A DNA stretch of 64,000 nucleotides from Sterolibacterium denitrificans (GTDB lineage: Bacteria > Pseudomonadota > Gammaproteobacteria > Burkholderiales > Rhodocyclaceae). The notes beneath the pieces are model-generated. The model did no database searches. It saw only the letters and a program-made list of their open reading frames with translations, and was not told where the DNA came from. The DNA lies in assembly GCF_900174485.1 (NCBI RefSeq), contig NZ_LT837803.1, positions 124,001 to 188,000 on the forward strand, given 5' to 3'. Positions 8,034 through 16,587 of this stretch are shown one piece after another (position 1 is the first letter of the stretch; each line of letters begins with the position of its first letter). The position numbers and the translations under genes are program-made.

Positions 8034-11000
8034 TGAACTTCTCCAGCCTGTCGATCCGCAATCCGGTTCCGGCCATCCTGCTGTTTGCCTGGCTGACCAT
8101 CCTCGGCCTGTTCGCCTTCCGCGGCCTGGGCATCCAGGCCTATCCCACCGTCGATCTGCCGATCATCATGATCAGCGCCACCCAGGAAGGCATGGCGCCG
8201 GCCCAGCTCGAACAGGAGGTCGCGCGCAAGATCGAGAATGCCGTCGCGCCGCTGTCGCTGCTGCGTCACATGCGCACGGTGGTCGTCGATGGCGCGGTGA
8301 GCCTGATCGTCGAGTTCATGATCGACAAGGATGTCGAAGTCGCCCTCTCCGAAGTGCGCAATGCCGTCGACAGCATCCGTCCCGAGCTGCCGCCGGACAT
8401 GACGTCGCCGCCGGTGGTTTCCAAGCTGACCACCGCCGGCCAGCCCCTGCTCGGCTATACCGTCGAAGCCGCGAACATGGACGTGGCCGATCTCTCCTGG
8501 TTCGTCGACAACGAACTGGCGCGCGCCATGCTGGCCGTGCCCGGCGTCGGCAAGTTCCAGCGCGTCGGCGGCATCGATCGGGAAGTGCGCATCGATCTCG
8601 ATCCCGTGCGCATGACCGCGCTGGGCGTCAGCGCCAGTGAAATTTCCATGCAGTTGAAGCGCGTGCAACTGAACTCCTCCGGCGGACGCGCCGAAGTGGG
8701 CGACAGCGTGCAGAGTTTTCGCACCCTCAGCACGGCACGCTCGGTCGCCGAAATCGCCGACCTGACCTTGCCGCTGGCCGACGGCCGAACGGTGCGCCTG
8801 TCCGATATCGCCCGGGTACATGACGGCTACGCCGACCGCTCCTCGATTGCGCTGTTCGACGGCCAGCCGAGCGTGGCCTTCGAACTCACGCGCAGCAAGG
8901 GCAGCATGGAAGTCACCGTCGCCGAAGCCGTGGCCAAGGCGCTGGACAAGTTCCGCGCCGAACATCCGGAAGTCAGCATCACCGAGATCTACAACACCTG
9001 GGAACCCACCTACAACAACTATCGCGGCTCGATGGATCTGCTGCTGGAAGGCGCGTTCATCGCGGTGATCGTGGTCTGGTGGTTCCTGCGCGACTGGCGC
9101 GCCACCTTCGTCGCCACCACCGCGCTGCCGCTGTCGATCATTCCCACCTTCTTCGGCATGCAGTTGCTGGGCTATTCGCTGGACACCATGACCATGCTGG
9201 CGATTTCGCTGATCGTCGGCGTGTTGGTCGATGATGCCATCGTCGAAATCGAGAACATCACCCGCCACCTGCGCATGGGCAAGTCGCCCTACCACGCGGC
9301 GATGGAAGCGGCCGAGGAAATCGGCCTGGCGGTGATCGCCACCTCCTTCACCATCGCCGCGGTGTTCCTGCCGGCCGCCTTCATCGGCGGCATTCCCGGC
9401 AAGTACTTCGCGCCCTTCGGCATCACCGCCACCATCGCCGTACTGGTTTCGCTGCTGGTCGCGCGCCTGCTCACGCCGATGATGGCCGCCTACATCCTGC
9501 GCCCGCCGCGTCATGAGCACCGGGAACCGCCGCTGATGGATCGCTACCTCGAACTGGCGCGCTGGTGCCTGAACCATCGCAAGATCACCGTCGCCGTCGC
9601 CTTCATCTTCCTCATCGTTTCGCTGGGCCTGACCACCCTGCTGCCGACCGGCTTCCTGCCGACCGAAGACCGCGCACTGATCACCCTGGTGATCGAACTG
9701 CCGCCGGGCAGCACCCTGAAGGACACCGAGGACACGGCGCGCGAAGCCAGCCGCCGGCTGCGCAAGATTCCCGAGATCACCGGCGTCTTCGCCAACGTCG
9801 GCGCGGCCACCGATCCCTACCCGGAAACGCCGACCGGAGCGGCCAACATCGACAACCGCAAGGGCACCCTGATCATCCGCCTCAAGCCGCGCACCGAACG
9901 CGACGCGCGCCAGGGCGAAGTCGAGAATCAGGTGCGGGCCGTATTGCGCGACATGCCGGCGGTGCGTTTCCAGATTCTGTCCGGCGCGCCCGGCACGGTG
10001 CTGCGCGTGGTGCTGGGCAGCGACGATCCGGAAGCCCTGACCATGGCGGCGCGCAACGTCGAGAACGAGCTGCGCGGCCTGCAGGGCATCGGCTACATTT
10101 CATCGACGGCCAGCCTGCAGAAGCCGGAAATCCACATCACCCCGGATTTCGCCCGCGCCGCCGACCTGGGCGTGTCCACCGACGCCCTGGCCCATGCCGT
10201 GCGCATCGCCACGGCAGGCGACTACAAGGTGCAACTGGCCAAGCTCGATCTGCCGCAACGCCAGGTGCCGATCCGCGTCCAGATCGATCCGGCCGTGCGC
10301 CACAACCTCGACCAGATCCGCCAGATTCCGGTAGCCGCCAAGGGCGGCACGCTGCCGCTGGAAGCCGTCGCCAAAATCGAAATGGGCAGCGGCCCGGCGA
10401 AAATCGACCGCCTCGACCGCATCCGCAACCTGTCGATCGAGACCGAACTGGGCGACCGCGTGCTGGGTGACCTGCTCGCCGAAGCCAACGCGCTGCCATC
10501 GCTGCAGCAACTGCCGCCCGGCGTGGTGCGCATCAGCGATGGCGACGTGGAATACATGGAAGAACTGTTCGAGCGCGTCGGCGTCGGCATGCTGGTGGGG
10601 CTGATCAGCGTGTACATCGTGCTGGTGCTGCTGTTCCGCGACTTCCTCCAGCCGGTGACCATCCTCACCGCCCTGCCGCTGTCGCTGGGCGGCGCCTTCG
10701 TCGCCCTGCTGCTGACCAACAATGCGCTGTCCATGCCTTCGATCTACGGCATCCTGATGCTGATGGGCATCGTCACCAAGAACTCCATCCTGCTTGTCGA
10801 CTACGTGATCATCGCCCGCCAGGATCAGGAAATGTCGCGCCTCGACGCCCTGCTCGACGCCTGCCACAAGCGGGCGCGGCCGATCGTCATGACCACCATC
10901 GCCATGGGCGGCGGCATGATGCCGGTAGCCCTGGGCTTCGGCGCGGCCGACCCGGGGTTCCGGTCGCCGATGGCCATCGTCGTGATCGGCGGTCTGCTCA

Positions 11001-11119
11001 CCTCGACATTGTTGTCCCTGTTGGTGGTGCCGGTGGTATTCACCTATATCGACGACCTGATGGTCTGGCTGCGCCGTCTGGCGGGACGCGCCATTGCCGA
11101 GGCAACTTCAGCGAAGTAG
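8030..11119 (+). CDS. RND family inner-membrane efflux pump (HAE1/AcrB type)
   Basis: A 1029-residue resistance-nodulation-division transporter, full length for the family. The N terminus (SIRNPVPAILL) enters TM1. The central membrane block has GVLVDDAIVEIENI in TM4, whose paired aspartates form the proton relay, and the second half ends in the mirrored block with MGIVTKNSILLVDY. Two large periplasmic loops provide the porter and docking domains. It works with the two preceding products to export hydrophobic or amphipathic compounds. I took the ATG that overlaps the adaptor stop; the frame is open further upstream but only inside the adaptor gene. Confidence 0.94.
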   Translation: MMNFSSLSIRNPVPAILLFAWLTILGLFAFRGLGIQAYPTVDLPIIMISATQEGMAPAQLEQEVARKIENAVAPLSLLRHMRTVVVDGAVSLIVEFMIDKDVEVALSEVRNAVDSIRPELPPDMTSPPVVSKLTTAGQPLLGYTVEAANMDVADLSWFVDNELARAMLAVPGVGKFQRVGGIDREVRIDLDPVRMTALGVSASEISMQLKRVQLNSSGGRAEVGDSVQSFRTLSTARSVAEIADLTLPLADGRTVRLSDIARVHDGYADRSSIALFDGQPSVAFELTRSKGSMEVTVAEAVAKALDKFRAEHPEVSITEIYNTWEPTYNNYRGSMDLLLEGAFIAVIVVWWFLRDWRATFVATTALPLSIIPTFFGMQLLGYSLDTMTMLAISLIVGVLVDDAIVEIENITRHLRMGKSPYHAAMEAAEEIGLAVIATSFTIAAVFLPAAFIGGIPGKYFAPFGITATIAVLVSLLVARLLTPMMAAYILRPPRHEHREPPLMDRYLELARWCLNHRKITVAVAFIFLIVSLGLTTLLPTGFLPTEDRALITLVIELPPGSTLKDTEDTAREASRRLRKIPEITGVFANVGAATDPYPETPTGAANIDNRKGTLIIRLKPRTERDARQGEVENQVRAVLRDMPAVRFQILSGAPGTVLRVVLGSDDPEALTMAARNVENELRGLQGIGYISSTASLQKPEIHITPDFARAADLGVSTDALAHAVRIATAGDYKVQLAKLDLPQRQVPIRVQIDPAVRHNLDQIRQIPVAAKGGTLPLEAVAKIEMGSGPAKIDRLDRIRNLSIETELGDRVLGDLLAEANALPSLQQLPPGVVRISDGDVEYMEELFERVGVGMLVGLISVYIVLVLLFRDFLQPVTILTALPLSLGGAFVALLLTNNALSMPSIYGILMLMGIVTKNSILLVDYVIIARQDQEMSRLDALLDACHKRARPIVMTTIAMGGGMMPVALGFGAADPGFRSPMAIVVIGGLLTSTLLSLLVVPVVFTYIDDLMVWLRRLAGRAIAEATSAK

Positions 11120-11260
11120 GCGGCGGGTTCAAGGGTTATTTGGTGCAACGTGCCGGCGAATGGCGTTTTCAAAGGTCAGGTTTTGCTTGGGTGAGTGATT
11201 TGGCATTGTCGGGTTGTTTTCTGACAGTGCGCTGAAGCCGGGACTCGCCCCGGCGGGCGA

Positions 11261-11290
11261 CCTCCTTTCTTGTCGCGACAAGAAAGGAGG
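11261..11290. repeat. Perfect 30-bp palindrome
   Basis: Fifteen bases beginning CCTCCTTTC are followed at once by their exact reverse complement, centred on CGCG. It lies immediately inside the left arm of the inverted-repeat element, where the right arm carries the unrelated hairpin at 11864-11895. Confidence 0.85.
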
Positions 11291-11306
11291 CAAAGAAACG
11301 CCCCCA

Positions 11307-11430
11307 GTGTCTCGGCCCTTCGGGCTTCCCGAGTTTCGCCGCCGCCGAGCGGCCGGTTTCTAAACTCGCTGCGCTCAGACACACGAAACCGGAAAGCCCC
11401 GCTCGACGGCGGCGAAACTCGGCGAGACAC
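11307..11430. repeat. 124-nt nested hairpin
   Basis: Four stems nest without crossing: 11307-11314 with 11423-11430 (8 bp), 11329-11344 with 11407-11422 (16 bp), 11346-11352 with 11399-11405 (7 bp) and 11353-11360 with 11385-11392 (8 bp), 39 bp in all. The 5' side also holds a small GCCC-TTC-GGGC hairpin as a bulge. Either a cruciform-forming DNA repeat or a structured transcript is possible. Confidence 0.7.
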
Positions 11431-11504
11431 AGGGGAATGGGGTGCTGCTCAACGCGTGGTGGTTGAAAAGCCAAACACCAAATCGGCTGGAACATATCGG
11501 CTTC

Positions 11505-11625
11505 GTCATTCCCACGCGGGTGAGAATCCAGCGGCATGGCCTACCCGACGAAGCGCGCATCGTCGTCATTCCCGCGAAAGCGGGAATCCAGTACGTCCCT
11601 GGGTCCCCGCTTTCGCGGGGACGAC
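11505..11625. repeat. Three REP-like units (GTCATTCC...GGAATCCAG type)
   Basis: Units at 11505-11531 and 11565-11591 run in one direction and a diverged unit at 11599-11625 in the other; the last two form a head-to-head pair. Related hairpins occur at 34644-34669 and 36246-36279, so this is a dispersed family. Confidence 0.6.
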
Positions 11626-11995
11626 GAATGTATGTATCAAGCGTGCAACCCTGCATCAGCTTACCCGGCGCAACGCGCCGCGCTCTATCCGTCGGACTGT
11701 GACGCCTTTCATTCCCCTCTGCGCCGCCGAACGGAGCTGGCCTCGGACGGGGATATCCTGCTTTGCTGTTCGAGCGCAGCGAGTTTGCAAAGCAGGCCGG
11801 CCGAGGACTGCGTAGTGAGGGCAGCCCGGCTTCGCCGGGCCGGCAAGGCGGAGCGCGTTTTTTAGTTACTTTTTGCCGCGTGGCAAAAAGTAACTCGCCC
11901 GCCGGGGCGAGTCCCGGCTTCAGCGCGCCGTCAGAAAACAACCCGCCAACCCCAAATCATCCACTGCCTGCAACAAACACAAATCACCCACCACA

Positions 11996-12928
11996 CTACA
12001 ACCAATCGGTATCGGCCGACCGACTGAAGTCAACCTCGCCCAACACCGCATCCAACGGCCGGGTATCCGTGCCCTCCCGCCCCGCCGCGCGCCAGCGCGT
12101 CATCCGCTGGCCATACAGGCGCACCAGCCCGGCGCGTGGTTCGTCGCGCGTAGCACCGGGCAGCGGCACGATGGCAGCGGAAGGCGCGCCGAGCGCATTC
12201 GCCGCCCAGTGCGAGTAACCCGAAATCGGCGTCGCCAGAATGACCGGGCAGCAGGCCAGCGCGAACAGGTCGGCGACCGGATTGACCGTCGAGTGGTGGT
12301 CGTCACCCTTGTAGTGATAGTGCGAATTCACGTCGAGCGTGAACACATCGAAACTTTCATGAATCTCGCGGAACGCCGCCGGATCGCCGGTACAGGAAAG
12401 AAAGAAGCAGACATCCGGCTGGCGCGCGCGGATGCGCTCCATCTGCCTGGCATACCACCACACCGGTACGGCCGGCCACTCCTTGCCGGCGATTTCGTAG
12501 CGTTCATTACTGACCAGTTCGTAATCGCCCTGGCGGATATGCACGCCGACCACCGGACGGCCCTGCCGCCGGGCAAAGCTCTCGCGGATCGAGGCGGCGA
12601 GATGCGGCGCCAGATGCAGCTTGCGCGCCGTTTCGAGATAGACAGGCTGCAGCCTGTCGTCCGGCCCTTCGAGCGCGCGCAGGATGACTTTCCTGCCATG
12701 CAGCGTATCGAACAGGCGCTCGGCATCGTCGTCGCGCACCCGCACCGCGCCCAGCCGCGCCAGCAGTCCCACCTTGCCGCGCGTCGTCTCATCGACGGAG
12801 AAGGAATCCAGTTCCCGCCAATCCAGCACGATGTCGTGGCCATACGCCTGGCGGATGGCGAAGGCATAGGGCAGCGCCTCCAACCGGTTGGATATCCCGA
12901 CGAACTCGTCGATATAGAGTTTGGGCAT
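11996..12928 (-). CDS. Fucosyltransferase-like glycosyltransferase (GT11-like)
   Basis: A 310-residue protein that I place tentatively with GT11/alpha-1,2-fucosyltransferase-like enzymes, which transfer fucose from GDP-fucose. It starts with a NRLEALPYAFAIRQA segment, has the nucleotide-sugar motif VHIRQGDY near residue 133, a FFLSCTGDP strand, and a C-terminal DLFALACCPVILATPISGYS stretch equivalent to the family's last motif. The reading frame is open about 85 codons further upstream, but the family-like sequence begins at MPKLYIDE, so I chose that ATG. It is divergent from a heptosyltransferase-like gene, which fits surface-polysaccharide or LPS decoration. The acceptor is unknown. Confidence 0.6.
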   Translation of the reverse strand: MPKLYIDEFVGISNRLEALPYAFAIRQAYGHDIVLDWRELDSFSVDETTRGKVGLLARLGAVRVRDDDAERLFDTLHGRKVILRALEGPDDRLQPVYLETARKLHLAPHLAASIRESFARRQGRPVVGVHIRQGDYELVSNERYEIAGKEWPAVPVWWYARQMERIRARQPDVCFFLSCTGDPAAFREIHESFDVFTLDVNSHYHYKGDDHHSTVNPVADLFALACCPVILATPISGYSHWAANALGAPSAAIVPLPGATRDEPRAGLVRLYGQRMTRWRAAGREGTDTRPLDAVLGEVDFSRSADTDWL

Positions 12929-12952
12929 AATGGCCGGTCTGCAAATCGAAGC

Positions 12953-12958
12953 ATTATA
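12953..12958 (-). promoter_or_regulatory. Probable -10 of the fucosyltransferase-like gene
   Basis: The minus strand reads TATAAT here, 24 bp before the ATG at 12928. It abuts the start codon of the divergent gene at 12960, so the two starts share almost no spacer. No convincing -35 was found. Confidence 0.4.
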
Positions 12959-12959
12959 G

Positions 12960-14087
12960 ATGACGGGGTTGACGCAATCGGGAACAGGGCGTCCTGAAGC
13001 GGCGCTGGGCAGGCCACGCCGCATCCTGCTCGTCTGTACCCAGCGCATCGGCGACGTGCTGCTGACCACACCATTGGCGCGCTCGCTGAAATCCGCCTGG
13101 CCCGAGGCGCGGCTCGACGCGCTGGTGCTGCCCGGCACGCAAGGCGCGCTGGAAGGCAATCCGGATTTCGCCGAAATCATCACCCTGCCGCAGCGCGTCG
13201 GCCTGCGGGAAAAATTCGGCCAGTTGCGCAGCCTGTGGCGACGTTACGATCTGGCGCTCTCGCCGTTGCCGACCGATCGCGCGCGCCTGTTCTGCTGGGT
13301 GGCCGGCCGGCACCGCGTCGGCGTGCTGCAGGCGGACAAGGCGCGGGAGCGCGGCAAGGCGCTGCTGCTCGATCAGTGGACGGCGTTCGACGATCTCGAC
13401 ACGCATACCGTCGCCATGGGTCTGCGCCTGGCTGAGTTGCTGGGCATTCCGCCCATCACGACGGTCGTACCCCCCAGCGCCTCACGCGCGCGGCTGGATT
13501 CATTGCTCGCCGCCTTGCCGTCCGCGCAGCCTTGCGCCGTGCTGCATCCCTATCCGAAATTCGCCTACAAGATGTGGACGCCGGCCGGCTGGATCGAACT
13601 GGCGCGCTGGCTGCAGGAACGGGGCCATGCCGTCGTGCTGTCCGGCGGGCCCGAAGCCGCCGAGCGCGATTATGCGCAACGGATCGCGGCACGACTGAGC
13701 GGCCCCGTGCTGAACCTGGCCGGCGAACTGAGCCTGGGTGAAACCACCGAACTGATCCGGACTGCCGCGCTGTTCGTCGGCCCCGATACGGTGGCCAGCC
13801 ACATCGCCGCCGCCACCGGCACGCCGACCCTGGCGCTGTTCGGCCCGTCGAACCCCGTCAAGTGGGGACCGTGGCCGCACGACTGGAAGCCGTTGGCCAG
13901 CCCCTGGCAGCGCCGGGGCAGCGCGCGCCAGGGCAATGTTTACCTGCTGCAGGGCGAGGATCCCCGCGGCTGCGTGCCCTGCATGCTGGAGGGCTGCCGG
14001 CGCCATGTCGACAGCGACAGCGATTGCCTGCTGAATCTGCCGGCCAGCCGGGTGATCGCGGCGGCCAGCGAATTGCTGGCGAAATGA
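12960..14087 (+). CDS. GT9-family (ADP-heptose:LPS heptosyltransferase-like) glycosyltransferase
   Basis: A 375-residue GT9 protein. The N-terminal RRILLVCTQRIGDVLLTTPLAR is the classic heptosyltransferase opening, with the IGD acidic residue used in catalysis. In the C-terminal Rossmann half are VLSGGPEAAERD, the VGPDTVASHIAAATGTP motif and LFGPSNPVKWGPW, typical of ADP-heptose binding. A cysteine-rich tail (CVPCMLEGC...) follows. It probably adds a heptose to lipid A-core; which position is unknown. About 17 residues precede the core, so a later start is possible. Its stop is 1 bp from the convergent methyltransferase stop. Confidence 0.85.
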   Translation: MTGLTQSGTGRPEAALGRPRRILLVCTQRIGDVLLTTPLARSLKSAWPEARLDALVLPGTQGALEGNPDFAEIITLPQRVGLREKFGQLRSLWRRYDLALSPLPTDRARLFCWVAGRHRVGVLQADKARERGKALLLDQWTAFDDLDTHTVAMGLRLAELLGIPPITTVVPPSASRARLDSLLAALPSAQPCAVLHPYPKFAYKMWTPAGWIELARWLQERGHAVVLSGGPEAAERDYAQRIAARLSGPVLNLAGELSLGETTELIRTAALFVGPDTVASHIAAATGTPTLALFGPSNPVKWGPWPHDWKPLASPWQRRGSARQGNVYLLQGEDPRGCVPCMLEGCRRHVDSDSDCLLNLPASRVIAAASELLAK

Positions 14088-14088
14088 G

Positions 14089-15264
14089 TCACTTCGCCTT
14101 CCGATTGCCGCCGGCCACCATGGGATAGTGATACAGGCGGCATTCCAGCGGGCCGTTGTAGAGCGGAATCTTGCGCTTGACCGCCAGGCCGATGCGCTTG
14201 GGCAGGGCGCTGTCGGCGGAGAAGAACCAGCAATTCCAGCCGGCGTAATGCTGCTTCAGCGCATCGCCCAGTTGCGGATAGAAAGCCGCCAGCGATTCGA
14301 TCTCACCGAGGCGTTCACCATACGGCGGATTGGCGATCAATATGCCTGGCGTGCCGGCAGGCGGCGGCAGTTGCAGGATGTCGCCCTGGCGCACGTCGAC
14401 CAGTTCGCCGATGCCGGCATAGTCCAGATTCTGCCGCGCGCGCGCCACGGCATCGCGCGAAATGTCGGCGCCGTGGATGGCCAGGCTGGCCGGCGCCAGG
14501 TCGCGCCGCGCAGCCGCCGTCTGGCGCAGCTCGCGCCAGACGGCGGCCTTGAAGTTCTTCAGCTTCTCGAAACCGAACTCGCCCGCATCGCGCGACAGGC
14601 CGGGCGCATCGTTCAGGCTCATCTGCGCGGCTTCCAGCAAGAAAGTGCCGCTGCCGCACATCGGGTCGTACAGCGGAATGCCGGGTTGCCAACCGATCAG
14701 CCGCAGGATGCCGGCGGCGAGGTTTTCCTTCACCGGCGCTTCAATCTTGGCGATCTTGTGGCCGCGCTGCCACAGCGGCTCGCCGGACGTGTCGACATAC
14801 AGCGTCGCCCTGTCGGCGGTGAGAAACAGATGGATGCGCACGTCGGGCCGCGCCGTGTTCACGCTCGGCCGCTCGCCGCAAGCCGCGCGGAAGCGATCGC
14901 AGACCGCATCCTTGACGCGCAGGGTGATGAACTCCAGGCTCTTCAGCGGCGAGCGGATGGCGGTGACATAGACCCGCAACGTCTGCTCGACCTTGAACAG
15001 CGCCGGCCAGTCCACATTCATGGCGAGGCGATAGACATCCTCTTCCTTCTGGTACGCGCCTTCCGCGACGCGCCACAGCACGCGGCTGGCGATGCGCGAT
15101 TCGAGATTGAGCGCATAGCAGGCGCGCCAGTCGCAGGCGAACTGCACGCCGCCGGGAACGATCTTCACCGAAGCACCGAGCGCGCCGGCAGCGCGCACGT
15201 CATCGGCCAGAAGCGCCTCCAGGCCACGCGGGCAAGGGGCGAAGAAATTTTCGAGCTTGTTCAA
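14089..15264 (-). CDS. THUMP-domain class I SAM-dependent RNA methyltransferase (RlmL-N/YpsC-like)
   Basis: A 391-residue enzyme: an N-terminal ferredoxin-like/THUMP region (about residues 1-165), then the family SAM fold with YDPMCGSGTFLLEAA near residue 200 and the target-base motif IANPPYGERLG near residue 310. The NPPY motif marks amino-group methylation, and relatives make m2G in 23S rRNA. The family part starts LNKLENFFAPCPRGLEALL. The best start is TTG at 15264, whose bases overlap the hemJ stop as TTGA, implying translational coupling; the longer open frame upstream lies antiparallel-frame inside hemJ and is not credible. Confidence 0.88.
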   Translation of the reverse strand: MNKLENFFAPCPRGLEALLADDVRAAGALGASVKIVPGGVQFACDWRACYALNLESRIASRVLWRVAEGAYQKEEDVYRLAMNVDWPALFKVEQTLRVYVTAIRSPLKSLEFITLRVKDAVCDRFRAACGERPSVNTARPDVRIHLFLTADRATLYVDTSGEPLWQRGHKIAKIEAPVKENLAAGILRLIGWQPGIPLYDPMCGSGTFLLEAAQMSLNDAPGLSRDAGEFGFEKLKNFKAAVWRELRQTAAARRDLAPASLAIHGADISRDAVARARQNLDYAGIGELVDVRQGDILQLPPPAGTPGILIANPPYGERLGEIESLAAFYPQLGDALKQHYAGWNCWFFSADSALPKRIGLAVKRKIPLYNGPLECRLYHYPMVAGGNRKAK

Positions 15265-15680
15265 AATGGTTTCAGAACGACCAGAAGGATGACCGCCAGC
15301 AGCACCAGCACCGGCAGTTCGTTGAAGACGCGGAGCCAGACATGGCTTTTGCCGTTGCGCCCGCTGGCAAAGGCTTTCAGCAAGCGGCCGCAGTAGCCGT
15401 GATAGCCGATCAGCAACGCCACCAGCGCCGTCTTGGCATGCAGCCAGCCGCCGGTAAAACCGAAGCCGCCGAACCACAGCCACAATCCCAGCAGCACCGC
15501 CAGCACGCCCAGCGGCGTCATGAAGCGGTAGAGCTTGCCAGCCATCAGCAGCAGGCGCTCGCGTTCGGCATCGCTGCCCGGCGGCACCATCGCCAGATTG
15601 ACGAAAATGCGCGGCAGATAGAACAGTCCGGCGAACCAGGCGATGACGAAGAAGAGGTGAAAGATTTTTAGCCAGAGCAT
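15261..15680 (-). CDS. hemJ: HemJ, protoporphyrinogen IX oxidase (CopD-like membrane protein)
   Basis: HemJ oxidises protoporphyrinogen IX to protoporphyrin IX in the inner membrane of many proteobacteria that lack HemG and HemY-type oxidases. This 139-residue protein has four hydrophobic helices, the family start MLWLKIFHLFFVIAWFAG with conserved histidine (His8), and YHGYCGRLLKAF plus the terminal ELPVLVLLAVI helix. The length is standard. The start overlaps the preceding epimerase gene by 13 bp and the stop overlaps the TTG of the methyltransferase, giving a tight three-gene operon. It complements hemA and hemCDXY elsewhere in the window. Confidence 0.88.
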   Translation of the reverse strand: MLWLKIFHLFFVIAWFAGLFYLPRIFVNLAMVPPGSDAERERLLLMAGKLYRFMTPLGVLAVLLGLWLWFGGFGFTGGWLHAKTALVALLIGYHGYCGRLLKAFASGRNGKSHVWLRVFNELPVLVLLAVILLVVLKPF

Positions 15681-16573
15681 GAGGGGGTTCCTTGTGTTGA
15701 AATGACTGCCAGCGCGGCACGCGCATCCGGCCAGGCCAGACGCACGCCAAGCTCGCGTTTCAAGCGCGTGTTGTCGAGGCGCCGCGATTCGTTCATGAAG
15801 GACAGGGTCAGCGCCGGCAATCGCTGCGCGGCCTCGGCGCGGCTCACGCGCGGCGGACGCGGCAGGACGAACGCATCGGCCACCGCATCGAACCAATCGG
15901 CCATGCGCAGGCCGCTGCTGTCGTCGCTGGCGTGATAGACGCGCTGGGCGCGGCCCCGGCGCAAGGCGGCGACGGCACAGGCGGCGAGATCGTCGGCATG
16001 GATGTGATTGGTAACGACGTCATCCTCGGCGCGCAGCACCGGATCGCCGCGCTGGATGCGCTCCAGCGGCAGGCGTCCGGCGGCGTAGATGCCGGGCGCG
16101 CGCAGGATGCTCACCGTCGGCCCGCCCGGCACGCGGCCCCAGCGCCGCAATTCGGCTTCGGCATCGACGCGCCGCCGCGCCCGCGCCGTGGCCGGCTGCA
16201 CGCGGCGCGTCTCACGCACCTCGGCCCCGGCGCAATCGCCATACACGCCGCTGGTACTGATATAGACCAGGCGGCGTGGTAGACTCGCCCCCCGACGCAA
16301 GGCGGCAATCAGACGACGGGTGCGGCCATCGCGCAAACCCTGATTGGCCGGCGGCGCGCAATGCAGCACCGCATCGGCCAGGCCGGCAAGACGGCGCAGC
16401 GAAGCCGGACGGTCGAGATCGCCAGCCAGTGGCGTCACGCCCAACAGCCTCAGATCTTCCCGCAGTTGCGCATCGGCGGTACGCAGCAGCGCATACACCC
16501 GATAGCGGCGCGCCAGGAGCGGCAGGGCGCGCAAGGCCACGTCCCCGCAACCGATCACCAATAACTTTTGCAT
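15668..16573 (-). CDS. NAD(P)-dependent epimerase/dehydratase-like protein (YeeZ-like)
   Basis: A 301-residue extended-SDR/Rossmann protein. It opens with LLVIGCGDVALRALPLLA, a GxGxxA-type nucleotide loop, and has VYISTSGVYGDC near residue 110 and an RAPGIYAAGRLPLERI segment typical of YeeZ-like epimerases. The classic catalytic YxxxK is not obvious; a divergent arrangement is likely. A THIR/NHIHADDLA block sits near residue 190. No substrate can be assigned. It heads the operon with hemJ and the RNA methyltransferase and is divergent, by only 14 bp, from the flavoprotein gene at 16588. Confidence 0.75.
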   Translation of the reverse strand: MQKLLVIGCGDVALRALPLLARRYRVYALLRTADAQLREDLRLLGVTPLAGDLDRPASLRRLAGLADAVLHCAPPANQGLRDGRTRRLIAALRRGASLPRRLVYISTSGVYGDCAGAEVRETRRVQPATARARRRVDAEAELRRWGRVPGGPTVSILRAPGIYAAGRLPLERIQRGDPVLRAEDDVVTNHIHADDLAACAVAALRRGRAQRVYHASDDSSGLRMADWFDAVADAFVLPRPPRVSRAEAAQRLPALTLSFMNESRRLDNTRLKRELGVRLAWPDARAALAVISTQGTPSCSG

Positions 16574-16587
16574 CCCGGAATTATCTC

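Larger units (their letters stand above)
11196..11959. repeat. 764-bp gene-free element bounded by 65-bp inverted repeats
   Basis: The arms at 11196-11260 and 11895-11959 are reverse complements with 5 mismatches in 65. Just inside each arm lies a different strong palindrome: a perfect 30-bp one at 11261-11290 and a 14-bp-arm hairpin at 11864-11895. Inside are a 124-nt nested hairpin (11307-11430), REP-like copies (11505-11625) and another hairpin (11757-11796). Only short, unconvincing reading frames occur, and no transposase. This fills the one stretch over 300 bp without a gene (11120-11995). It looks like a non-autonomous mobile or structured repeat element; that is inference. Confidence 0.65.

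Noticed and set aside
7808-9577. A 589-codon minus-strand frame opposite the efflux pump.
   Set aside because: His/Gln/Arg/Asp-rich shadow of a conserved RND pump; no start or ribosome-binding site.
11169-11941. Several short frames within the inverted-repeat element.
   Set aside because: They are repeat-derived, run through perfect palindromes and look biased and low complexity. They probably appear as spurious hypothetical proteins elsewhere.
12929-13183. An N-terminal extension of the fucosyltransferase-like protein.
   Set aside because: It is 85 codons of non-family sequence overlapping the divergent heptosyltransferase-like gene; the TATAAT at 12953-12958 also lies inside it.
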